Source of the DNA: Opitutia bacterium
GTDB lineage: Bacteria; Verrucomicrobiota; Verrucomicrobiia; Opitutales; Opitutaceae
Assembly: GCA_003157575.1 (NCBI GenBank)
Contig: PMKA01000380.1
Location: 1 to 12,556, forward strand
Length of the DNA: 12,556 bases
Reading direction: 5' to 3'
Positions 6,728-12,556 of this stretch are shown piece by piece. The translations under genes and the position numbers were made by a program. The notes under the pieces are model-generated. The model ran no database searches. It was not told the DNA's origin and worked only from the letters and a program-made list of their open reading frames with translations. Position 1 is the first letter of the stretch. Every line of letters begins with the position of its first letter.

Positions 6728-8772
6728 TTTGAAGTGAGTTTGAGGAACGGTTGCCAGTCGGGTGGGGGCGGTTGAAGAGCATGGGCGGCGGCCTCCTCAT
6801 GCCAAGCCTTGGCCATCACGTCGTCGGGGGAAATGGCCCGGGCGCGTCCGAAGCCGTCCGCGGCGTCGGCGAAACGCCGGGCGACCATCGCCCCGTAGGC
6901 GGTGTTATAGGCGTCAAGGAATGCCTGCCGCGCATCAGGAAGAGTCCCCTTGAGGCCGACCAGTTCGTGGACCTCGACCGCCTCGTGCTTGCCCTTCACA
7001 GCCAGGCGGGTGAGCGGCCGCGTGGCAAAACGGTCCTGCACCCGGAGGGCAGTGGTTTCCCCGAGAAGGATGTAGGTGCCGAAATTCTTGTTTGCCGCCT
7101 CCAGGCGCGAAGCGAGATTCACGGCGTCACCGAGCACCGTGTAGTTTCTCTTCCGAACCGAGCCCATGTTGCCGACGATCATGTCGCCGGTGTTGACCCC
7201 GATGCGCATGTGCAGCGTGCAGCCGTAGTCGCGCTCGAAGCGGGGGTTGAGTCCCGCGAGCGCCCGTTGCGCGGCGAGCGCGCCCTCGCAGGCTGCGGCC
7301 GCGTGGTCCGGCAGCGCCTGCGGGGCGCCAAACACAGCCATGACGGCATCGCCGATGTATTTGTCGATGTACGCACCTTTGGCCAGAAGGGCGTCGCTCA
7401 CCTCTTGCAGGTAGAGATTGATGACCGCCACGAGGTGTTCCGGCGGGATCTTCTCCGAAAGCGAGGTGAAGTCGGCCAGATCGGAGAACAACGCAGTGAG
7501 CTCCATTTTCTCGCCGCCCAGACGCACGGCCGTCGGATCGCGCATGAGCAGGTCGACGACCCCCGGCGCCACATAGCTTCCGAAGACGGCCTGCAGCTCG
7601 CGCTTTCGCTGCTGTTCCAGAATGAAGCTTTCGGCTGTGACGCCCATGAGCGCGAACAGGGCGGCGACCGCCGGCGTGGCCGGGGGAAAGAACCAGCCTG
7701 CGGAGTGGGCGGTGTAGGCGGCCGCCACACACAGCAGAGCGAGGCAGCCCGCGGCGATCCCCGGTGCGACGAGGCTGCGGTGGTGCCGCCCGAAAAGGCC
7801 CACCATGCCGGCCACGGCGAATCCGCAGAGCAGGGCAATCCAGCGCGGGATTTCGGCGATGAACCCGCGCCCTTTCAGGTCCGCCCACGCTGTCCAGTGG
7901 ATCAGAATCCCGGGCTCAATCGCTGCGCCGACCGGCAGCGGTTTGAAGTCGAAGGTGCCTGAGGCATTGGCCCCGACAAAGACCGTGCGACCGCGGACGG
8001 CGTCGGCCATCGGGCCGTTCAGCGCCGGTTCGGCGGCGAGGGCGACGGCGACCTCCGCGGTTGTGAAATGGGGGGACTTGTCGACGAGCCGGGTCTGTAT
8101 CGGAACGCCGGCGATGATGAACGGGCCCGCCGGAAGGACCGGAACCCGCTGCGCTTCGATTTGCCTGAGGCCGCCGAACCAGCGTAGCAGTCCACCCGAT
8201 ACGGATGGGGGCGGAACGAAGGCTGCGGCGGCGAGCGACCCCGGAACGCGGTAATGGCGAACGACGCCGTCCGCGTCGGCCTGGATGTCGACGTTGCCCA
8301 TCCGCGCCGCAGGCAGCGTCACGCCCTGTTCGCGCTGGAAGGATTCGGTATAGAAGACCGGCGGTTTTTCGGCGGTCCGCGCGAGGACCACCGACCGGGT
8401 GGCCGCCGCCGTCGCCCCGAGCAGGAGATCCTGTTCCGCGGCGTCCGACGGATCGAGAAACTCGAAGTCGACAACAATCCCCGCGGCCCCCGCCCGATCG
8501 AGCGCGGCGATAAGGGCCGTGAAATAGGCGCGGGAAAAGGGCCAGCGCACGCCGAGGGGCGCGAGCTGCTTCATCGTGGCTTCATCCACCAGCACGATCG
8601 CCGAGCCTTCGGGAGGCGGAGACGCACGCATCGGGTGGCGGCTGGCGAAGTCGAGAAACGCGCGGTCAAGCGTCGCCCCGCCCGGCAGGAAATGGAAGAG
8701 TGCCATCGCAACGGCGGCCGGCAGGAGCCAGCGCCAGCGCGGGGGCAGAAGGTTGCGGGCGAAAGAAAGCAC
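6724..8772 (-). CDS. CHASE2-domain class III adenylate cyclase, membrane-bound
   Basis: A 682-residue signalling enzyme. Order: a membrane span (about 14-30); an extracytoplasmic CHASE2 sensor (about 35-300, with IVLVDEATMKQLAPLGVRWPFSR and GRTVFVGANASGTFD); three spans (about 309-327, 334-355, 360-381); a linker; a class III nucleotide cyclase domain (about 420-600); and a tail with a possible TPR-like helix pair (about 612-665). Catalytic residues look complete: D431 in FSDLADFT, D475 in DKYIGDAVMAVF, K471 and D549 (adenine recognition, so cAMP rather than cGMP), and N552/R556 in VNLASRLE. It should make cAMP in response to an unknown envelope signal. The start is GTG 8772 with a moderate AGG upstream; no earlier in-frame start exists. 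It ends in an ATGA overlap with the SH3 gene. Confidence 0.9.
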   Translation of the reverse strand: MLSFARNLLPPRWRWLLPAAVAMALFHFLPGGATLDRAFLDFASRHPMRASPPPEGSAIVLVDEATMKQLAPLGVRWPFSRAYFTALIAALDRAGAAGIVVDFEFLDPSDAAEQDLLLGATAAATRSVVLARTAEKPPVFYTESFQREQGVTLPAARMGNVDIQADADGVVRHYRVPGSLAAAAFVPPPSVSGGLLRWFGGLRQIEAQRVPVLPAGPFIIAGVPIQTRLVDKSPHFTTAEVAVALAAEPALNGPMADAVRGRTVFVGANASGTFDFKPLPVGAAIEPGILIHWTAWADLKGRGFIAEIPRWIALLCGFAVAGMVGLFGRHHRSLVAPGIAAGCLALLCVAAAYTAHSAGWFFPPATPAVAALFALMGVTAESFILEQQRKRELQAVFGSYVAPGVVDLLMRDPTAVRLGGEKMELTALFSDLADFTSLSEKIPPEHLVAVINLYLQEVSDALLAKGAYIDKYIGDAVMAVFGAPQALPDHAAAACEGALAAQRALAGLNPRFERDYGCTLHMRIGVNTGDMIVGNMGSVRKRNYTVLGDAVNLASRLEAANKNFGTYILLGETTALRVQDRFATRPLTRLAVKGKHEAVEVHELVGLKGTLPDARQAFLDAYNTAYGAMVARRFADAADGFGRARAISPDDVMAKAWHEEAAAHALQPPPPDWQPFLKLTSK

Positions 8773-8850
8773 CTGGCCTGCATATTCACCATGTCGGTCG
8801 ATGCCGCAACCAAAAGTTCAGCAGCCTGGAGGGCGAAGTCCAAAAGGCCC
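8773..8850 (-). other. 78-bp gap between the Hint-Tim44 and cyclase genes
   Basis: No coding sequence, clear terminator or strong promoter is visible. The cyclase start has a weak AGG about 6 nt upstream. Confidence 0.35.
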
Positions 8851-10680
8851 CTACGAGGCGCGCGGCTTCGAGTAGAACCATTCGAGCATCTCCGGGGAAC
8901 TGCCCTCGTCGACGTTCTCGCGCTTCAGCAGGCTGATGCCGTCCGCCCTCGGCAGTATCTCACGCAGGACCCAGCGCGACTCCGCGCGGCCGAAGGTCCA
9001 GTAGTCCTCCAGCGGGCGCACGTCCGGATCGCGGTATTCGACCCGGTCCGCCTGCGTGATGACGATCTGGGCGTGGGCGCTCACCAGTGCGGTGAATTCG
9101 TCCAGCTGGCGGTCGTCCTTGTTGTTCACATGGACAAGCTCGACCTTGCGGACGCACAGATTGCGGTATTCCACCCGGCGCCCGCTGCTTTGATTGGCCG
9201 CATTGACTTCGCGCAGATGCTGGGCGAGCCCGGCCTCGAGGTCCACGCCCGTGAACGCCTCGGGCCGTCCGTCCTGCCATGCCAGCATCACGTTCAGGTA
9301 AACCCGCCTGACGGTGCCGAGCATCGCCTCGCGATCCCACGAACGATCGGTCTGCACGAGGAAGTTCAGCAGCCGCTCGATCTTCTGACCCTTGGTCTCC
9401 ACGTCGGCCGCGAGGTCGGGACCGGCCGGGCCGGTCTTTCCTGCGGTCTTGTCGTAGATTTGGGCGAGACCGACGTCGGTGAACTGCTCGAAGAGGTTTT
9501 CCTCCGCGAGAATGCTGGACTCCCTCGTCTGCTCGATCTCTCGCAGGCGCCAGCCTCCTGAGAACCAGTGGAAGGTCCAGAATTCCTGGAACCGCGCCGG
9601 AGCATCGTCGCCGCGCAGGAACGACTGGTCGCGGTCGTCAACGTAGTAATCGCGCGCCGAGGCCGTGATCAATGCAGTGAAGGAGCGGTGGTCCGGCTTC
9701 TCGGTGTAGTTCACGTGCACGATGTCCACCGCCTCAACATCGAGACCCTCGATGCGGTTCACCTCGTGCGTCTGGCGCAGACCCTGGAGCTGGGCGACGT
9801 GTTCGGCGTAAAGGTCCGGCATGAGCAGCGATTCCATCGGCGCATATTCCCGGGCTTCCCAGCACTGCTGCAGCTGGCGGAACACTTTCCCGGCGTGCTC
9901 CTGCAACCTGCCCTCCGTCCATGCATCGTCCACCTTGCTGATGAAAGTCAGGAGCTTCTCAGTCTTGGCCAGCTTGCCGGCGATCTGGCTCCGGCTGAAG
10001 CAGAAGTCGAGATCTTCCCCGCCGGCCGACGCATGCTCCCGGATCTTGGAGACCACGACGACAAGCATGATGACCCCGAACAACACCAGGACCATGACAG
10101 GATCGGCGTTGCCACCGCCGCCCGAACCCCCGTGGTAACCGCCGCCGCCGTGGAAACCTCCGCCACCGCCTCCTCCGCCACCTCCGCCGCCCTTGTTATG
10201 CACTGCGGCGCCGCTTGCGAAGTACGTGTGAGGCTCGGCTGTCTGCAGATTGAAGACCCGCACGCGGGCTGCGACGTGTTCAAGGGCGACGAGGATCTCG
10301 GGCGCGAGTCCACTGCCGTTGTACACAACGATGCGGTCGCCGGCGCGCAAGGCCTCGGCGGTCTTTAACACGCCGGCGCCAACGTAGAACGGATGTTCCC
10401 CGGTGACGTGCAATTGCCGCGTCCCGGTGCGGACGCTCAGATAGCCGTCGACCTCGTGCACGAACACCGTCAACACCTCCGCCGGCACGAGCTTGTCGCC
10501 GCTGTCGAACGCAAGGACGATGTCGCCGGGCCTGATGGCGCTGATGGCGCGCGTCGAGCCGTCAGCAAGGGTGACGGGTGTGTCGGGGAGGAAGCAGCCT
10601 CCGCCTCCGCGCGCCCAGGCCAGCGGCCCCAGGGCGCACGCGAGCGCCGCAAGGGCGAAGCATCGAACCGCCGCGTGCAT
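8851..10680 (-). CDS. Hint-domain / tandem Tim44-like membrane protein
   Basis: A 609-residue mosaic protein. Residues 1-23 look like a signal peptide (AWA cleavage). A Hint (hedgehog/intein) domain spans C29-N162: CFLPDTPVTLADG at the start, PGDIVLAFD, TGEHPFYV with H96 (TxxH block), and FNLQTAEPHTYFASGAAVHN at the end, giving C1, block-B His, penultimate H161 and last N162. K163 follows, so Asn-cyclisation cleavage is conceivable but normal splicing is not. A Gly/His-rich linker (164-190, twelve Gly in a row) leads to one membrane span (about 193-213, followed by SKIRE, cytoplasmic side). Two Tim44-like domains follow: about 265-384 (FQEFWTFHWFSGGWRLREIE) and about 455-577 (LEDYWTFGRAESRWVLREIL). 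The ATG at 10680 lies 4 bp after the DUF350 stop. The Hint part should face the periplasm and the Tim44 repeats the cytoplasm. Confidence 0.88.
   Translation of the reverse strand: MHAAVRCFALAALACALGPLAWARGGGGCFLPDTPVTLADGSTRAISAIRPGDIVLAFDSGDKLVPAEVLTVFVHEVDGYLSVRTGTRQLHVTGEHPFYVGAGVLKTAEALRAGDRIVVYNGSGLAPEILVALEHVAARVRVFNLQTAEPHTYFASGAAVHNKGGGGGGGGGGGGFHGGGGYHGGSGGGGNADPVMVLVLFGVIMLVVVVSKIREHASAGGEDLDFCFSRSQIAGKLAKTEKLLTFISKVDDAWTEGRLQEHAGKVFRQLQQCWEAREYAPMESLLMPDLYAEHVAQLQGLRQTHEVNRIEGLDVEAVDIVHVNYTEKPDHRSFTALITASARDYYVDDRDQSFLRGDDAPARFQEFWTFHWFSGGWRLREIEQTRESSILAEENLFEQFTDVGLAQIYDKTAGKTGPAGPDLAADVETKGQKIERLLNFLVQTDRSWDREAMLGTVRRVYLNVMLAWQDGRPEAFTGVDLEAGLAQHLREVNAANQSSGRRVEYRNLCVRKVELVHVNNKDDRQLDEFTALVSAHAQIVITQADRVEYRDPDVRPLEDYWTFGRAESRWVLREILPRADGISLLKRENVDEGSSPEMLEWFYSKPRAS
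10136..10195 (-). repeat. Gly-codon low-complexity tract
   Basis: A GGC/GGA/GGT-type trinucleotide run (CCGCCGCCA-like on the plus strand) encoding the poly-Gly/His linker between the Hint domain and the membrane span. Its length is prone to slippage. Confidence 0.75.
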
Positions 10681-10684
10681 CGCG

Positions 10685-10957
10685 TCAGTGCAGCACCGCG
10701 ACGATCCCTCCGAGCACGGCTGCCGCGATGACGATGCTCAATCCGACAATTGAGCCGGCGACGATGAGGCCGAAATACTGGGCGACGGCCATGTTGCCGC
10801 GCGCGATTTCCTTCCCTTCGTCGAGGTTTGGGGTGAGCCGGTCGATGAGCCGCGGGAGATGCGTCGCTGCCAGCAGCACGAGGCCGATGCCGACGATGCC
10901 GCCCAGCGCGACGATGACCACGGCCCAGCCAAGCTGAACCAGAGTAGTGTGATCCAT
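10685..10957 (-). CDS. DUF350-family small membrane protein
   Basis: A 90-residue protein with two strongly hydrophobic regions (about 9-32 and 60-88) separated by a polar loop, LTPNLDEGKEIARGNMAVAQ. The loop, with DE-x2-E-I-x2-G-N-x-A-V-A, is the hallmark of DUF350 proteins (related to YjfL), which usually have one or two such hairpins; this is a single unit. Its function is unknown. DUF350 genes are often near genes for Tim44-like or other membrane-stress proteins, which fits the neighbour 4 bp downstream. I chose ATG 10957 (AGGA about 7 nt upstream) because the open frame reaching 11281 adds 108 codons without homology that overlap the divergent lipoprotein gene. It is first in the minus-strand run. 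Confidence 0.83.
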   Translation of the reverse strand: MDHTTLVQLGWAVVIVALGGIVGIGLVLLAATHLPRLIDRLTPNLDEGKEIARGNMAVAQYFGLIVAGSIVGLSIVIAAAVLGGIVAVLH

Positions 10958-11132
10958 GCGCCCATCCTGACCCGGAGCATCCCCCTTGGAAAGCGCTATC
11001 TCGTTACACGATGGAGGAGGCTTTGTACGCTGAACACCCCATGGCAACCGGACGGCTTGCTGCGCTATTATCCCGAAAGAGCAGTGGGAATCATCCGCAC
11101 TGCCATCCAAAACAAAACTCGGGAACAGGATT
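10958..11132. promoter_or_regulatory. Divergent intergenic region with presumed promoters
   Basis: This 175-bp spacer separates the minus-strand DUF350 operon from the plus-strand lipoprotein gene, so promoters for both should lie here. I see only a weak TATTAT at 11066-11071 facing the lipoprotein, without a matching -35 box. For the DUF350 gene an AGGA sits just before its start. No operator or riboswitch-like structure is evident. Confidence 0.4.
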
Positions 11133-11441
11133 ATGCGCACAAGAAAACAGATCGGCTTGGGGCTAATCGCGTTGGCGATCGGACTGGTTATTGCCGTGTC
11201 CGGCTGCACAGGAGGGAAAAAGGAAGTTTCAGTCAAATTCGCCGATTGCCCGGCGGCCGTCCAGAAGACGATCATTGACAACGCCGGGGGCGTTCAATTC
11301 CCCGAAGTCGAGAAAGAGACCAAGAAGGACGGTAGCGTCGTCTACGAAGCCAAAGCGAAGAAGGACGACGGCAAGAAGATCAAGATCAAGGTCGCAGCCG
11401 ACGGGCGCCTGGTTGGGCTAAAAAACGAAGAGGGTGATTGA
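11133..11441 (+). CDS. Small PepSY-like lipoprotein
   Basis: A 102-residue protein with a lipoprotein signal: MRTRKQ, a hydrophobic stretch of about 7-23 and a lipobox AVSGC with the acylated Cys at about position 25. The mature part begins with a VSVKFADCPAAVQKTI strand-helix, then EVEKETKKDGSVVYEAKAKK and KIKIKVAADGRLV, the pattern of PepSY/PepSY-like domains, in which a helix packs on strands and a final D-G-x-L hairpin closes the unit. PepSY-like proteins are secreted and are thought to modulate peptidases or bind ligands; the co-located exported M48 protease is a possible but unproven partner. ATG 11133 has GGGAACAGGA just upstream. The divergent arrangement with DUF350 may mean shared control. 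Confidence 0.82.
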   Translation: MRTRKQIGLGLIALAIGLVIAVSGCTGGKKEVSVKFADCPAAVQKTIIDNAGGVQFPEVEKETKKDGSVVYEAKAKKDDGKKIKIKVAADGRLVGLKNEEGD

Positions 11442-11469
11442 TGATGGCCTTCACGGCCGCCGGCCGCGC

Positions 11470-11536
11470 CTAGATTCTGTGGTCGAGGCTTCCGCTCCCG
11501 GGGCCGCGAGCGTGAGCGAGTGGATTCCGCAGACGA
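11470..11536. repeat. Palindromic repeat, copy 3 (diverged), 5' of composite repeat A
   Basis: Starts CTAGATTCTGTGGTCGAGG, as copy 2 starts CTAGATGCCGCAGTTGAGG, and carries the core GCCGCGAGCGTGAGCGAGTG at 11503. The right arm is diverged or replaced where composite repeat A begins, so the outer palindrome is not intact. On the minus strand the core again reads ESTRSRSR. Confidence 0.75.
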
Positions 11537-11886
11537 GTCTCTCGACACCAAGCCCCAGTTCGTCACAGAGCGCGCAGAGACAAGGCATGAGCACACAGAG
11601 AGTGGATTCTGCACTCGAGCCTTCCGCTCGCCGTGGCTGCGAGCGTGAGCCCCTCGACCTCGGGACCTTGCAGTTCCCGCTCCTGTGGCCGCGAGCGTAA
11701 GCGAGTGGCTTCCCATCCGTGCGATCCGTGACATCCGCGGTAATCTCCGTCTCCGGGCTCTTCTTTCCCCATCCATTTGACCGCGGATCACGCGGATTTC
11801 ACGGATACCAACCGCCGGATCGCTCTCCGTTCCCTTCGTTACCTCCTGTAAAACGATTGGATTATGGTAAGCGTCCGGTCGGCGTA
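11537..11886. repeat. Composite repeat A
   Basis: Shares two blocks with composite repeat B: a left block GTCTCTCGACACCA...CACAGAGCGCGCAGAGA (from 11537) and a right block from about 11747 to 11886 containing CGGATCACGCGGATTTCACG and AAAACGATTGGATTATGGTA. Between them A holds about 100 bp with further core repeats (copies 4 and 5), making it longer than B. Stretches like CACGGATTTCACGGAT occur as dispersed non-coding repeats in some Verrucomicrobiota genomes (recollection, not checked). Confidence 0.8.
11611..11713. repeat. Palindromic repeat core, copies 4 and 5, inside composite repeat A
   Basis: Two partial, diverged copies in tandem: GCTGCGAGCGTGAGC at 11636-11650 and GCCGCGAGCGTAAGCGAGTG from 11688. 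Both are preceded by TTCCGCTC or TCCCGCTC, as in copy 3. The outer arms are not preserved. Confidence 0.7.
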
Positions 11887-12190
11887 CTCCTATTCACGAG
11901 CTATACGACAGGGTAATCTGTCGCAATGGTGAGCAATATGACGGGGCGGGCTGGCGGATTACGACGCTGGATTCCAGTTGGCCGGCGGCAACGCGTTCAG
12001 GTCGTCCTAATGGGGAGCATTGGGAAACGGCGGACCGTCCCGGCGGCCCTGTCTCCGGCCGGTGCGGCTCGATCTTTCGTCTCTCGCATGAGCGCAGGGT
12101 CCGGTAGCGAGGCTGAATGGTTGGGTGATCGTGGGCGTCTTCGCGCCGCCTTTCGAACATCAGCTGGACCTGGGCATCGAGGCCTGAACC

Positions 12191-12320
12191 ATGTCTCCCC
12201 ACGCCTATATCGAAGACCGGCTTGTGGAGCAGCCCGCCATCGGGCTTTTCGCGGTACTTGGCTGGCAGACGGTGCTGGCGATGGAGAAAGTACTTGGCCC
12301 GGACGGCACGTTGCCAGCAA
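12191..12320 (+). pseudogene. hsdR: Type I restriction enzyme R subunit, N-terminal remnant
   Basis: From ATG 12191 the frame reads MSPHAYIEDRLVEQPAIGLF, then AVLGWQTVLAMEKVLGPDGTL, matching the conserved start of HsdR proteins (EDxLVEQPAIxLFxxLGW, then a G-x-x-GTL block). Intact HsdR is about 1000 residues and has nuclease, helicase and translocase domains; here similarity stops after about 43 codons at the left end of composite repeat B (about 12324). Beyond that the frame runs through repeat sequence and hits a stop at 12518-12520. The gene is therefore truncated or interrupted; whether the rest lies beyond the window is unknown. No hsdM or hsdS is visible. Confidence 0.78.
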
Positions 12321-12323
12321 ACA

Positions 12324-12556
12324 GTCTCTCGACACCAGGCCCCGGTTTTTCACGGAGCGCACAGAGAACGGTCCTTTCTGCTTCGCGGCTTCGCGGCTTT
12401 GCGCGAGGAGATTCCGTTTCCGGGCTCTCCCTACCTCGATCCATTTTAACCACGGATCACACGGATTTCACGGATGCCAATCGCCGGACCGCCCTCGGTT
12501 GCCTTCGTTGCCTCCTGTAAAACGATTGGATCATGGTAAGCGTCCGGTCGGCGTCC
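12324..12556. repeat. Composite repeat B, running off the window
   Basis: Left block GTCTCTCGACACCAGGCCCC with CACGGAGCGCACAGAGAA, then a CTTCGCGGCTTCGCGGCTTT segment, then a right block (about 12413-12555) matching A with about 1 difference in 10: ACCACGGATCACACGGATTT and AAAACGATTGGATCATGGTA, ending GCGTCCGGTCGGCGT at 12555. It starts just where the hsdR similarity ends. Confidence 0.8.

Larger units (their letters stand above)
11442..12190. other. Repeat-rich region without an intact gene
   Basis: I see no intact gene here. It holds three copies of the GAGCGTGAGCGAG-type core (11503, 11636, 11688), the first composite repeat (11537-11886) and a 300-bp non-repeat stretch (11887-12190). In that stretch a plus-strand frame is open for 31 codons from 12092, ends VIVGVFAPPFEHQLDLGIEA at TGA 12185-12187 and stops 3 nt before the hsdR fragment. 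It could be the tail of a decayed upstream gene, but I do not recognise it. Confidence 0.6.

Noticed and set aside
6751..7962. 403-codon plus-strand open frame opposite the cyclase gene
   Set aside because: No domain features and biased Arg/Gly/His composition; the opposite strand encodes intact cyclase motifs.
8254..9561. 435-codon plus-strand open frame across the cyclase and Hint-Tim44 genes
   Set aside because: It spans two well-supported opposite-strand genes and shows no conserved motif.
8851..10680. A splicing intein in the Tim44-like protein
   Set aside because: The +1 residue is Lys and the N-extein is only a signal peptide plus a few residues, so protein splicing is not expected; a cleavage-only Hint domain fits better.
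11023..11071. A sigma-70 promoter using TTGTAC and TATTAT before the lipoprotein
   Set aside because: The two boxes are 37 nt apart, far from the usual 16-18, and nothing better pairs with TATTAT.
11470..11890. A CRISPR array in the repeat-rich end
   Set aside because: Repeats are diverged, irregularly spaced and palindromic in structure; there are no equal-length spacers and no cas genes.
11926..12556. Plus-strand frame open to the window end, beginning MVSNMTGRAGG
   Set aside because: Arg/Gly/Pro-rich, out of frame with the recognisable hsdR fragment it overlaps, and it runs through composite repeat B.

Overview
The window is high-GC bacterial chromosome, dense with overlapping genes. The gene families together with the dispersed non-coding repeats (a GAGCGTGAGCGAGTGG core and an ACGGATTTCACGGAT block) make me think of Verrucomicrobiota (Opitutaceae-like). 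That is inference: no rRNA or other marker gene is present.

Layout. Positions 2-142 (+) hold the tail of a GyrI-like effector-binding protein. Positions 198-1319 (+) encode a PLP-dependent enzyme of the ACC deaminase/D-cysteine desulfhydrase family. A palindromic repeat fills the convergent junction 1320-1414. From 10957 down to 1415 nine genes run on the minus strand with almost no gaps, in two blocks separated by 77 bp. Block A (10957 to 5454) is DUF350 membrane protein, Hint domain plus membrane span plus two Tim44-like domains, CHASE2 adenylate cyclase, SH3 protein and M48 metalloprotease. Block B (5376 to 1415) is PAP2-family membrane protein, DUF362 protein with two 4Fe-4S clusters, metallo-beta-lactamase-fold hydrolase and B12-binding radical SAM enzyme. 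Five of the eight junctions between these nine genes are ATGA/GTGA or other short overlaps, so co-expression is likely. A small PepSY-like lipoprotein is divergent at 11133-11441 (+).

The last 1.1 kb (11442-12556) is repeat-rich and decayed. It carries three copies of the palindromic repeat core, two copies of a longer composite repeat, and the first ~43 codons of a type I restriction gene hsdR, cut off where the second composite repeat begins.

Most notable: (1) one palindromic repeat sits inside the metallo-hydrolase gene as an exact 87-nt (29-codon) in-frame insertion bounded by an 11-bp direct repeat, resembling in principle the protein-coding palindromic elements known from Rickettsia; (2) an exported Hint (intein/hedgehog-type) self-processing domain is fused to a membrane-anchored tandem Tim44-like protein, with the residues for Asn-dependent cleavage but Lys at +1. 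Block A as a whole reads as a candidate envelope-sensing/second-messenger/protease module; block B reads as a candidate lipid or small-molecule modification pathway. Both joint functions are inference from gene order.
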